DNA of 46,984 nt from contig CAJMLV010000022.1 of assembly GCA_905214345.1 (NCBI GenBank), positions 1 through 46,984 on the forward strand, read 5' to 3'. A program made the translations under genes and the position numbers. Positions 30,610 to 39,030 of this stretch are shown piece after piece. Positions within the stretch are counted from its first letter, which is position 1; every line of letters begins with the position of its first letter. This stretch comes from an uncultured bacterium. GTDB lineage: Bacteria; Bacillota; Clostridia; Oscillospirales; Ruminococcaceae. The notes under the pieces were generated by a model. That model saw only the letters and a program-made list of their open reading frames with translations, was not told the origin of the DNA and searched no databases.

Positions 30610-32889
30610 TTATACGCAGGCGGCAAAATCGCTGTCGGTGAGGATGATTTTCCCCTCCCCGTCCACATCCGCCGTGTACGTCACTCCGGGATGGGCAGTA
30701 CCGTCGGCAATGCGGTCGGCCAGGGCCTGTTCTACCGCACGGCTGACCTTGCGGCGCAAGTCCCGGGCTCCGTAGGCGGGCACCTCCCGCCCGGCCAGTG
30801 CCCGGGCGGCGGCTTCGGTGTGGCGCAGTGTATACCCCTGCCGGGCAGCGCGGCCTTCCAGTTCGGTGAGCAGCTTGCCCGCGATGGCCGCCAGCTGGGC
30901 CGGACCCAACGGGTCGAACACCACCACATCGTCCAGGCGTCCCATGAGTTCGGGACGGAAATACTCCTTGGCCTCCTGCAAGGCCTGCTTGTTCCGGCGG
31001 GCGGTATCCTCCGCCGCCGTGCCGAACCCCATAGGCGCCGCCTGCCCCACCAGGCACCGGGCGCCCAGGTTGGAGGTCATGAGGATGATGGTGTTGGAAA
31101 AATCCGCCTTGCGGCCCTGGGCGTCGGTAAGCATGCCGTCCTCCAGAATCTGGAGAAGTATATTCTGGATGTCGCCGTGGGCCTTTTCGATCTCATCAAA
31201 CAGCACCACGCTGTACGGACGGCGGCGCACTGCCTCGGTGAGCTGACCTCCCTCCTCGTGCCCCACATAACCCGGGGGCGATCCGATCAGCCGGGCCACC
31301 GTGTGCTGTTCCATATATTCCGACATATCAAAGCGCAGCAGGGCTTTCTCGCTGCCGAACCAGTTTTTGGCCAGGGTCCTGGCCAGCTGGGTCTTGCCCA
31401 CACCGGTAGGCCCCAGGAAGAGCATGGCGCCGATGGGCCGCCCCTCTTCCCGCAGCCCGGTGCGGCTGCGGCGGATGGCCGCCGCCACCGCGTGCACCGC
31501 CCGGGGCTGCCCCACTACCTCCTCGCTCAGACGGGCTTCCAGCTGGTCCAGGCGTTCCCGTTCCGCTTCCCCCACCCGCTGGGCAGGCACACCGCTGGCT
31601 TTGCTCACCACCCGGGCAATATCCTGGGGTGTCAGGGACGCCAGTCCCCCGCTTTTTTCGGTACCGGCAATGCGGGCGGCAGCGGCGGCCTCGTCCAGCA
31701 GGTCGATGGCTTTGTCCGGCAGGAACCGTCCGGGCAGATACCGCACACTCAGTTCCACCGCTGCATGGATGCTTTCCGGCGGAATGGCCACGCTGTGATA
31801 CCGCTCATACCGGGGCATCAGCCCCCGCAGGATAGTTTCGGCATCCGCCGGGGCAGGCTCTTCGATCATCACCTTGCCGAACCGGCGGTCCAGGGCAGTA
31901 TCCTTGGCGATGGTCTTTCGGTATTCTTCCGGAGTGGTGGCGCCGATGAGCTGCAGTTCTCCCCGTGCCAGCATGGGTTTGAGGATGCTGGCTGCATCGA
32001 TGGCGCCTTCCGCCGCGCCCGCCCCCGCAATGACGTGGATCTCATCGATGAAGAGGATGGTCATGCGGTCCCGGTAGAGTTCTTCCAGCAGGCTCTTGAA
32101 CCGCTCCTCAAAATCGCCCCGGTACTTGGTGCCCGCCACCATGGCGGCCATGTCCAGAGCCAGCACCCGGCGGCCCCGCAGGCTCTGGGTGACCTGGTCG
32201 GCGGCGATGCGCTGAGCCAGGGCTTCGGCCAGAGCGCTCTTGCCCACACCGGGTTCCCCCAGCAGGCAGGGGTTGTTTTTCTGGCGGCGGCAGAGGATCT
32301 CGATCATCCGGTCCAGTTCCTTGTCCCGGCAAAGCACCGGGTCCAGTCTGCCTTCCTGCGCCAGGCGAGTCAGGTCCCGGCCATACTTTTCGCTGGGTTT
32401 GCTGCCCCGGCTGGTGCTCATACGAGGCGTGCCGGAAGGCAGGATCAGCTGCCCGGACAGCTGGCGGCATTCCCGGGCGGCCTGGGGGACCTCCACCCCC
32501 AGGGAAGCCAGCCAGACGCTGGCGGTGCAGGCGCAGTCCTCCAGCATGGCACAGAGCAGATGTTCGTTTTCCGCCTTGGGCACTCGGGCGGCATGGGCAC
32601 CCAGCACCGCGAATTCCAGTGCCTTGCTGGTTTCAGGGGCCAGGTCCCGCCGGGTCAGGCGGATGCTGCGCCCGGTGCAGACCCGTCCGGCGGCGCAGTT
32701 GTGCAGCGCGGTCTCGCTGATATTTTTGCGGCGCAGGAAATCCGCCGCCGGCCCCTGTGCCGTCTGCAGCATGGCCAGCAGAAGGTGGCCGGTATCGGCA
32801 GCGGTGCAGCCCTGCTGCCCGGCCAGAGACAAAGCCCGCCCCACCGTTCGCGCGGCGGAGCAGGAAAGACCTTTATGAAAATACAGCAT
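30610..32889 (-). CDS. Clp-type AAA+ unfoldase, ClpA-like (no long middle domain)
   Basis: A 759-aa two-ring AAA+ protein. An N-terminal Clp repeat domain covers about residues 1-140. NBD1 has Walker A GEPGVGKSA (about 205-213) and Walker B ILFIDEIH. NBD2 has GPTGVGKTQ (about 480-488) and VVLFDEIEKAH. Between the rings only a short linker is present (PAQRVGEAERERLDQLEARLSEEVVGQ), so the ClpC/ClpB coiled-coil middle domain and UVR motif are missing, as in ClpA. The ClpP-docking loop position reads MGF in place of the usual I/L/V-GF, so it probably still feeds ClpP. ATG 32889 follows GGGGAGG. No CtsR box (GGTCAAA repeats) is seen upstream. Confidence 0.88.
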   Translation of the reverse strand: MLYFHKGLSCSAARTVGRALSLAGQQGCTAADTGHLLLAMLQTAQGPAADFLRRKNISETALHNCAAGRVCTGRSIRLTRRDLAPETSKALEFAVLGAHAARVPKAENEHLLCAMLEDCACTASVWLASLGVEVPQAARECRQLSGQLILPSGTPRMSTSRGSKPSEKYGRDLTRLAQEGRLDPVLCRDKELDRMIEILCRRQKNNPCLLGEPGVGKSALAEALAQRIAADQVTQSLRGRRVLALDMAAMVAGTKYRGDFEERFKSLLEELYRDRMTILFIDEIHVIAGAGAAEGAIDAASILKPMLARGELQLIGATTPEEYRKTIAKDTALDRRFGKVMIEEPAPADAETILRGLMPRYERYHSVAIPPESIHAAVELSVRYLPGRFLPDKAIDLLDEAAAAARIAGTEKSGGLASLTPQDIARVVSKASGVPAQRVGEAERERLDQLEARLSEEVVGQPRAVHAVAAAIRRSRTGLREEGRPIGAMLFLGPTGVGKTQLARTLAKNWFGSEKALLRFDMSEYMEQHTVARLIGSPPGYVGHEEGGQLTEAVRRRPYSVVLFDEIEKAHGDIQNILLQILEDGMLTDAQGRKADFSNTIILMTSNLGARCLVGQAAPMGFGTAAEDTARRNKQALQEAKEYFRPELMGRLDDVVVFDPLGPAQLAAIAGKLLTELEGRAARQGYTLRHTEAAARALAGREVPAYGARDLRRKVSRAVEQALADRIADGTAHPGVTYTADVDGEGKIILTDSDFAACV

Positions 32890-32995
32890 ATTCCTCCCCT
32901 TTCGGCGCACCGGAAAAGGCACGCCCGCTGTGTGAATAACTACAACAAGTATAGGCGGAGCGGCTGCAAATAATCATCGAAACCGGGCAAAAACG

Positions 32996-33024
32996 CTGAC
33001 AAATACGGGGGTACGTGGTATAAT
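32996..33024 (+). promoter_or_regulatory. Promoter of the ABC exporter operon
   Basis: CTGACA (32996-33001), 17-nt spacer, TATAAT (33019-33024) with TGG before it. No clear promoter was found for the divergent Clp gene. Confidence 0.75.
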
Positions 33025-33056
33025 ATTTCTTGCATTTTTATAAAGGTGGGTGAAGC

Positions 33057-34805
33057 ATGCGTAGATTGCTGCATTATCTGAAAGGCTACGAACGGGAAAC
33101 CGTACTGGCTCCCCTGTTCAAGATGCTGGAAGCCTGCTTTGAGCTTCTAGTGCCGCTGGTGGTGGCCGCCATCGTGGACACCGGCATCCAGAACCGGGAC
33201 GTGGGCCAGATCTGGCGCCAAGGCGGGCTGTTGGTCCTGCTGGCGGTGGTGGGCCTTGTTTCCAGCGTGACGGCGCAGTATTTTGCCGCCAAAACCGCTT
33301 TGGGATACGGTACCGCATTGCGGCGGGACCTGTACCATCACATCAACACCCTATCCTATACCGAGCTGGACGGCATCGGCACCCCCACCCTGGTCACCCG
33401 CATGACCAGCGACATCAACCAGCTGCAGAACGGCGTGAACATGACCCTGCGTCTGCTGCTGCGGTGTCCCTTTATCGTTATTGGCGCCCTGATCATGGCA
33501 CTGACCATCAGCCCCCAGATGACCGCCTGGTTCCTGCTGGTCACGGTGCTGATCTCTCTGGTCATCTACCTGATCATGCGCATGACGGTGCCCCGCTATC
33601 ATCAGGCCCAGAGCATGCTGGACAAGGTCACCCTGCTGACCCGGGAAAACTATGTGGGTGCCCGTGTGGTGCGAGCCTTCTCCCGCCAGGAGGACGAGAT
33701 CCGGGATTTCACCCAGACCAACGACACCCTGAAAAAGGTGCAGACGGTGGCGGGGCGTATCTCGGCCCTGATGAATCCCATGACCTACCTCATCGTCAAC
33801 TTCGGCATCGTGGTGGTGCTGCTGCGGGGCGGTGTGCTGGTCAACGAAGGGGCCCTGACCCAGGGCGCCATCATCGCTCTGATCAGCTACATGAACCAGA
33901 TCCTCACCAACTTGCTGCGCATGGCCGACCTGGTCATCTCGGTGACCCGTGCCCTGGCCAGCGGCATCCGTGTGAACGAACTGCTGAACACCACCTCCGG
34001 CATGCCTGACCCCGCCGATTCCGGCGCCAGGGAACTGACCCCGGTGGCCGAAGCTCCCGCCGTTGCTTTCGAGCACGTCACCTTCACCTACAAAGGCGCC
34101 GGTGCACCCAGCCTGACCGGTCTGGATTTCACCGCCTTGCGGGGCCAGACCATCGGCGTCATCGGCGGTACCGGCAGCGGCAAGAGCACCCTGGTCAATC
34201 TGGTGGCCCGATTCTATGACGCCACCGAAGGCAGCGTTTCGCTGTACGGCCACGACGTGCGGCAGTATCCCTTTGCGCAGCTGCGAACCATGATCGGCGT
34301 GGTGCCCCAGCGGGCGGTGCTGTTTACCGGCACCATCCGGGACAACATGCGCTGGGCCTGCCCCAACGCCACCGACGAACAGATCTGGGCGGCGCTGGAG
34401 ATTGCCCAGGCGGCGGATTTCGTCCGCGGCAAACCGGGCGGGCTGGATGAAAAGGTAGACACCGCCGGGCGCAATTTCTCCGGCGGTCAGCGCCAGCGCC
34501 TGACCATCGCCCGCGCACTGGTCCCCCGCCCCTCCATCCTGATCCTGGATGACAGTGCTTCGGCCCTGGACTATTCCACCGACGCCGCCCTGCGCAAAGC
34601 ACTGAAAGAAAAGACCGCAGGAATGACCGTGTTCATCGTGTCCCAGCGTGCCACCGCCGTGCAGCATACCGACCGGATTTTGGTGCTGGATGACGGTGAA
34701 CTGGCGGGCTGCGGCACCCACGCCGAATTGCTCAAGACCTGCGATGTGTACAAAGAGATCTGCCTGAGTCAGCTTTCCCGGGAGGAGGTGGAGAAAACCG
34801 TATGA
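33057..34805 (+). CDS. ABC exporter half-transporter, degenerate-site subunit
   Basis: A 582-aa fused permease-ATPase with six TM helices (about residues 1-310) and an ATPase domain (about 335-575). Walker A is GGTGSGKST (near 369) and the signature is FSGGQRQRL. Walker B ends LDD, so Asp replaces the catalytic Glu (ILILDDSASALD), and the switch His is Gln (VSQRAT). These two changes mark the non-hydrolysing site of heterodimeric exporters such as TM287/288 or BmrCD. The partner is the next gene, joined by an ATGA overlap. Such pairs export drugs, lipids or peptides; the substrate here is unknown. Confidence 0.92.
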   Translation: MRRLLHYLKGYERETVLAPLFKMLEACFELLVPLVVAAIVDTGIQNRDVGQIWRQGGLLVLLAVVGLVSSVTAQYFAAKTALGYGTALRRDLYHHINTLSYTELDGIGTPTLVTRMTSDINQLQNGVNMTLRLLLRCPFIVIGALIMALTISPQMTAWFLLVTVLISLVIYLIMRMTVPRYHQAQSMLDKVTLLTRENYVGARVVRAFSRQEDEIRDFTQTNDTLKKVQTVAGRISALMNPMTYLIVNFGIVVVLLRGGVLVNEGALTQGAIIALISYMNQILTNLLRMADLVISVTRALASGIRVNELLNTTSGMPDPADSGARELTPVAEAPAVAFEHVTFTYKGAGAPSLTGLDFTALRGQTIGVIGGTGSGKSTLVNLVARFYDATEGSVSLYGHDVRQYPFAQLRTMIGVVPQRAVLFTGTIRDNMRWACPNATDEQIWAALEIAQAADFVRGKPGGLDEKVDTAGRNFSGGQRQRLTIARALVPRPSILILDDSASALDYSTDAALRKALKEKTAGMTVFIVSQRATAVQHTDRILVLDDGELAGCGTHAELLKTCDVYKEICLSQLSREEVEKTV

Positions 34806-36565
34806 GTAAGGCAAAGAAACCCACCGGCGGCAGCTCCGCCACCGTGCGCCGGGTGCTGCGGCTCATTGCCCCGTACCGCGTATTGGTCCTTCTCTCCCTG
34901 CTGCTGGCCGCCGTTACGGTGGTGACCACCCTGTACGCCCCCATCCTCACCGGTCTGGGCGTGGACCTGATTCTGGGCCCCGGACAGGTAGACCTGCCCG
35001 CTCTGGCGTCCCTGGCGGTGCAGTTCGGCATTGTGGTATGCGTTACCTCCCTGTGCCAGTGGCTCATGAGCCTGATCAACAATCGCATCACCTTCCAGGT
35101 GGTACGCGACATCCGGGTGCGGGCGTTCAGCCACATGGAACAGCTGCCCCTGAGTTACATCGACGCCCATCGTCCCGGCGAGACCATCAGCCGCCTGACC
35201 ACCGACGTGGAGCAGTTTTCCGACGGTTTGCTCATGGGATTCACCCAGCTGTTCACCGGTGTACTGACCATCCTGGTCACCCTGGGATTCATGTTTTCCA
35301 TTGATTGGCGCATCACCCTGGTGGTTGGTCTGCTGACCCCTCTCTCCATCTTTGTGGCCAAGTTCATTGCCCAGCACACCTACTCCATGTTCCGGGTACA
35401 GAGCGAGACCCGGGCCGAAATGACCGGTCTGGTGGAAGAGCTGGTGGGCAACCAGCACCTGGTGCGGGCCTTCGGTTACGAAGACCGGGCCGAGGAACGG
35501 TTTGAGCGCATCAACCTGGATCTGCAGTCCTGCGGGCTGCGGGCCACCTTCTACTCTTCCCTGTCCAACCCCTGTACCCGCTTCGTCAACTCGCTGGTAT
35601 ACGCGGCGGTTGGCGTGCTGGGCGCACTCTTCGCCATTGCGGGAGGCATCACCGCAGGCAGTCTGTCAGCCCTTTTGCAGTACGCCAACCAGTACACCAA
35701 GCCGTTCAACGACATTTCCAGCGTCATGACCGAGCTGCAGAACGCCCTGGCCTGTGCCCAGCGTGTGTTTGACCTCATCGACGAAGAGCCCATCGTTCCC
35801 GATGCTCCCGACGCGGTGAAACTGCACCAGGGAGCCGGCCGGGTCACCTTTGAGCATGTGAAGTTCCGTTATGTGCCCGACGTTCCCCTGATTGAGGATA
35901 TGAACCTGCGGGTGTGGCCGGGTCAGCGCATCGCCCTGGTGGGCCCCACCGGCTGCGGCAAGACCACCCTGGTGAATCTGCTCATGCGGTTCTACGAGAT
36001 CAACGGCGGGTCGCTGAAAGTGGATGACAATCCCATCGACACCGTGACCCGGGATTCTCTGCGGAGCAACCTGGGTATGGTATTGCAGGAAACCTGGCTG
36101 AAATGCGGCACCGTGGCGGAAAACATCGCCTACGGCAAACCGGATGCCAGCCGGGAAGAGATCATCGCGGCGGCCAAGAAAGCCCGCGCCCACAGCTTCA
36201 TCTGCCGCCTGCCCCAGGGCTACGATACCATGATTGCCGAGGATGGCGACAACCTGAGCGCCGGGCAGCGGCAGCTGCTGTGCATCGCCCGGGTCATGCT
36301 CCGCCGCCCGCCCATCCTGATCCTGGACGAAGCCACTTCCAGCATCGATACCCGCACCGAGGTGCTGGTGCAGGACGCCTTTGAGGAACTGATGCGGGGA
36401 CGCACCAGCTTCATTGTCGCCCACCGCCTTTCCACCATCAAGAATGCCGACCGCATTCTGGTGATGAAGAGCGGCAGCATCATTGAGAGCGGTACCCACG
36501 AAGAACTGCTGGCCAAGCAAGGGTTCTACGCCCAGCTGTACCAGAGCCAGTTCGCACCGGCCTGA
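34802..36565 (+). CDS. ABC exporter half-transporter, catalytic subunit
   Basis: A 587-aa permease-ATPase with six TM helices. Walker A is GPTGCGKTT (near 380). Walker B ILILDEATSSID keeps the catalytic Glu, and AHRLST keeps the switch His. Its signature is LSAGQRQLL rather than LSGGQ; this motif would face the degenerate Walker sites of the first subunit, the asymmetry expected in a heterodimer. It begins within the stop of the first subunit and is followed 26 nt later by asnA. Whether asnA shares the transcript by chance or function cannot be told. Confidence 0.92.
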   Translation: MSKAKKPTGGSSATVRRVLRLIAPYRVLVLLSLLLAAVTVVTTLYAPILTGLGVDLILGPGQVDLPALASLAVQFGIVVCVTSLCQWLMSLINNRITFQVVRDIRVRAFSHMEQLPLSYIDAHRPGETISRLTTDVEQFSDGLLMGFTQLFTGVLTILVTLGFMFSIDWRITLVVGLLTPLSIFVAKFIAQHTYSMFRVQSETRAEMTGLVEELVGNQHLVRAFGYEDRAEERFERINLDLQSCGLRATFYSSLSNPCTRFVNSLVYAAVGVLGALFAIAGGITAGSLSALLQYANQYTKPFNDISSVMTELQNALACAQRVFDLIDEEPIVPDAPDAVKLHQGAGRVTFEHVKFRYVPDVPLIEDMNLRVWPGQRIALVGPTGCGKTTLVNLLMRFYEINGGSLKVDDNPIDTVTRDSLRSNLGMVLQETWLKCGTVAENIAYGKPDASREEIIAAAKKARAHSFICRLPQGYDTMIAEDGDNLSAGQRQLLCIARVMLRRPPILILDEATSSIDTRTEVLVQDAFEELMRGRTSFIVAHRLSTIKNADRILVMKSGSIIESGTHEELLAKQGFYAQLYQSQFAPA

Positions 36566-36591
36566 AGGTCAAAACAAGGAGGAAAATGAAT

Positions 36592-37602
36592 ATGTCCAAC
36601 ACGCAGATTCCGCAGAACTACAAAAGCCTTCTGGGCCTGTACGATACCCAGAAAGCCATCGGCCTGATCAAGACCATCTTTCAGGAAAAGCTGTGCGCGG
36701 CGCTGCACCTGAAGCGGGTCACCGCTCCCCTGTTCGTGCTGCATGGAAGCGGCCTGAACGACGACCTGAACGGCGTGGAACGCCCTGTGCGGTTTGACGT
36801 TCCCTGCCTGGACGGTGAGGCGGAAGTGGTACACAGCCTGGCCAAGTGGAAGCGCTTTGCCCTGGCCAAATACGGGTTCCGCCCCGGGCAGGGCCTGGTG
36901 TGCGATATGAACGCCATCCGCCGGGACGAGACCCCGGACAATCTGCACAGCATCTATGTGGACCAGTGGGACTGGGAGCGGGTGGTCACCGAAAAGCAGC
37001 GCACCATCCCCTTCCTGAAAGACACGGTGCGGGACATTGTGGACGCGGTGTGTGCCACCGCCGACGAGCTGCGCTGGAAGTTCCCGGAACTGAAAAAGGT
37101 CCGTCTGGGCCGGGAGGTCACCTTCATCACCACCCAGGAACTGGAAAATCTGTACCCCGACCTGACCCCGAAAGAGCGGGAAAACGAGTTCACCCGTCTG
37201 CATGGCACCGTCTGCATCATGCAGATCGGCGGCAAGCTGGCCAGCGGCCAGCCTCATGACGGCCGTGCCCCCGACTACGATGACTGGACCCTGAACTGCG
37301 ACATTCTGTTCTGGCACAAGCCCCTGGGCTGCGCGCTGGAGCTTTCCAGCATGGGTATCCGCGTGGACGCTGCCGCCCTGCGCCGCCAGCTGGAGGAAGC
37401 CGGCTGCCCCCAGCGTGCCGAATTGCCTTTCCACCAGATGCTGCTGAACGGCCAGCTGCCCCTGACCATGGGCGGCGGTATCGGCCAGAGCCGTCTGTGC
37501 ATGCTGCTGCTGGGCAAAGCCCATGTGGGTGAAGTCCAGGTGAGTCTGTGGGACGACGAGACCCGCGCCGCCTGCGAGAAAGCCGGGGTGACCCTGCTGT
37601 GA
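36592..37602 (+). CDS. asnA: Aspartate-ammonia ligase (asparagine synthetase A)
   Basis: A 336-aa class-II-synthetase-like enzyme that makes asparagine from aspartate, ammonia and ATP. It shows PQNYKSLLGLYDTQKAIG at the start, APLFVLHGSGLNDDLNG, the ALAKYGF and DMNAIRRDE segments, YVDQWDWERV, and the final MGGGIGQSRLCMLLL, the class II motif 3. Two ATGs are possible (36586 and 36592); the second is favoured as it lies 9 nt from AAGGAGG rather than 3. It closely follows the ABC exporter pair and overlaps the next small gene in GTGA. Confidence 0.96.
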   Translation: MSNTQIPQNYKSLLGLYDTQKAIGLIKTIFQEKLCAALHLKRVTAPLFVLHGSGLNDDLNGVERPVRFDVPCLDGEAEVVHSLAKWKRFALAKYGFRPGQGLVCDMNAIRRDETPDNLHSIYVDQWDWERVVTEKQRTIPFLKDTVRDIVDAVCATADELRWKFPELKKVRLGREVTFITTQELENLYPDLTPKERENEFTRLHGTVCIMQIGGKLASGQPHDGRAPDYDDWTLNCDILFWHKPLGCALELSSMGIRVDAAALRRQLEEAGCPQRAELPFHQMLLNGQLPLTMGGGIGQSRLCMLLLGKAHVGEVQVSLWDDETRAACEKAGVTLL

Positions 37603-37817
37603 CCGGAGAGGAACGCCTGGCGGCCTTTGAGGCAATGCTGGAATCGGTACAGAAGCAGTACGCCGAAACCACCGCCCGCATGGACAAGATGAAGCAGGAA
37701 GGCAAGGTCAAGACCGCTACCTACCGCCAGTTGTTCGCCCGCAAACTGAGCTTGCAGGATGTGCTGACCCTGTACGAACTCTACGGGCTGCTGCCCAAAG
37801 GCGAGGCGGAAAAGTAA
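37599..37817 (+). CDS. Small helical protein of unknown function coupled to asnA
   Basis: A 72-aa protein starting with GTG at 37599, overlapping the asnA stop (GTGA). It is charged and almost wholly helical: ERLAAFEAMLESVQKQYAET, a Lys-rich turn (KMKQEGKVKTATY), then a second helix ending LYELYGLLPKGEAEK. No TM segment, no cysteine. I do not recognise it. Start choice rests on the stop-start overlap; an upstream in-frame ATG (37548) lies within asnA without a ribosome site. It is the last gene before a strong terminator. Confidence 0.65.
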   Translation: MTGEERLAAFEAMLESVQKQYAETTARMDKMKQEGKVKTATYRQLFARKLSLQDVLTLYELYGLLPKGEAEK

Positions 37818-37846
37818 TTTTCCTTTTTCCATGATAACGCAAGAAC

Positions 37847-37884
37847 CTCCCCCGGAATGGTAATGTCATTCCGGGGGAGATTTT
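37847..37884 (+). terminator. Terminator after asnA and the small gene
   Basis: Perfect 13-bp stem, CTCCCCCGGAATG (37847-37859) with CATTCCGGGGGAG (37867-37879), then ATTTT. Confidence 0.9.
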
Positions 37885-37993
37885 CGTCTTTACAGGCCAA
37901 TGCGGGGCAAGGCTCCCTTTGCCCGCGGAACAGGCACCAATTTTCAGTTTTTCGGAAAAAGTAGTCAAAAAGCAGTCAAATTTCAAAGAAAAC

Positions 37994-38040
37994 AAAAAAA
38001 GCCGCGTCACTGATTGCAAGATGCAACGCAATGACGCGGT
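37994..38040 (-). terminator. Terminator after tRNA-Thr
   Basis: CCGCGTCA (38002-38009) pairs with TGACGCGG (38032-38039), with inner GCAA/TTGC pairing; minus strand continues CTTTTTTT. It begins 6 nt past the tRNA. Confidence 0.85.
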
Positions 38041-38045
38041 ATTTT

Positions 38046-38121
38046 TGGAGCTGGCAACAGGAATCGAACCTGCAACCTGCTGATTACAAATCAGCTGCTC
38101 TGCCAGTTGAGCTATGCCAGC
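38046..38121 (-). tRNA. tRNA-Thr(UGU)
   Basis: Minus-strand cloverleaf of 76 nt. Acceptor GCTGGCA pairs with TGCCAGC, followed by T and an encoded CCA. The anticodon stem is GCTGA/TCAGC with loop TTTGTAA, giving anticodon TGT (threonine, ACA). The T-loop GTTCGATTC is standard. A terminator follows at once; no other tRNA is clustered with it. Confidence 0.95.
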
Positions 38122-38158
38122 GGGAACCATATTATTGTAACATGGCGCGGCGGATGTG

Positions 38159-39019
38159 TCAACCGGCGAGGGCCGATAACAGGTCGCAATAATCCTGCAG
38201 GGTCAGCTGTTCGGGACGCAGGCGGGCATCCAGCCCGGCGGTCTGCAGGGCTTCCAGCACCCGGGGCTTGGGCAGATTGAGGCCGGAGGCCACCACGTTG
38301 GCGATGGTTTTGCGCCGCTGGGAGAAAGCCGCCCGAATCAGGCGGAACAGGCCCGCTTCGTCCCCGTTGGGGACCTGCACGGCGGGTTCTTTGTGGACAT
38401 CCAGGCGGATGACCGCGCTGGTGACCTTGGGCGCCGGGTAAAAGCTGCCCGGCTGCACCGTAAAGAGCATTTTGGGTGTGGAGTAGTAGGCCACGGCATA
38501 GCTGATGGCACCGGCTTCCCGGGTGCCGGGGGCGGCGCACAGGCGCTGTGCGGCTTCCTTCTGTACCATGACGGTAATGTTCTCCACCGGGAGTTTCTCT
38601 TCCAGAAGGCGCATCAGAATGGGGCTGGTGATGTAGTAAGGCAGGTTGGCACAGACAGCCACCGGACGGTCGCCGAATTCTTCTTTCAGCAGCTTTGCCA
38701 GGTCTACCTTGAGCACATCGCCCATGACCAGCTTGAAGTTGTCGTATCCGGCCATGGTCTCGGCCAGGAGGGGTTCCAGCCGCTTGTCCACTTCCACCGA
38801 AACCACCTTGTCGGCCCGCTGGGCCAGCTGTTCGGTGAGCACCCCGATACCGGGCCCCACCTCCAGCGCGCCCCAGCCGGGGCCGATGCCTGCCGCTTCC
38901 GCAATGCGGGGGCAGACGCCGGGGTTGATGATGAAGTTCTGGCCGAAGCCCTTGGAGAGAGCAAAATCATACCGCGCGCAGAGGTCGCGGATGGTGGAAA
39001 GGTCGGTCAATGCCGGCAT
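38159..39019 (-). CDS. rsmA: 16S rRNA dimethyladenosine transferase (A1518/A1519)
   Basis: A 286-aa SAM methyltransferase (KsgA). The SAM motif is LEVGPGIGVLTEQLA (about residues 52-66), the acidic ribose contact SVEVDKRL, and the target-adenine motif CANLPYYITSPI (near 125-136). FYPAPKVTSAVIRL and the C-terminal FSQRRKTIANVV are typical. ATG 39019 has AAGGGGG 6 nt upstream; the ATG two codons earlier abuts that site. It follows the S41-like gene by 11 nt, so it is likely the last gene of the ftsEX operon. The tRNA gene begins about 38 nt past its stop. Confidence 0.95.
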   Translation of the reverse strand: MPALTDLSTIRDLCARYDFALSKGFGQNFIINPGVCPRIAEAAGIGPGWGALEVGPGIGVLTEQLAQRADKVVSVEVDKRLEPLLAETMAGYDNFKLVMGDVLKVDLAKLLKEEFGDRPVAVCANLPYYITSPILMRLLEEKLPVENITVMVQKEAAQRLCAAPGTREAGAISYAVAYYSTPKMLFTVQPGSFYPAPKVTSAVIRLDVHKEPAVQVPNGDEAGLFRLIRAAFSQRRKTIANVVASGLNLPKPRVLEALQTAGLDARLRPEQLTLQDYCDLLSALAG

Positions 39020-39030
39020 AGACATCCCCC

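Noticed and set aside
30691..32973. Long plus-strand open frame (760 codons) opposite the Clp gene, and similar long antisense frames at 22229-24109, 1783-3273 and 8.9-10.7 kb
   Set aside because: They mirror strongly recognised genes on the other strand, have low-complexity His/Gly/Gln-rich composition typical of antisense frames in GC-rich DNA, and lack ribosome sites.
32890..33056. CtsR-controlled promoter for the Clp gene
   Set aside because: No GGTCAAA direct repeats are present, and no convincing minus-strand promoter was found.
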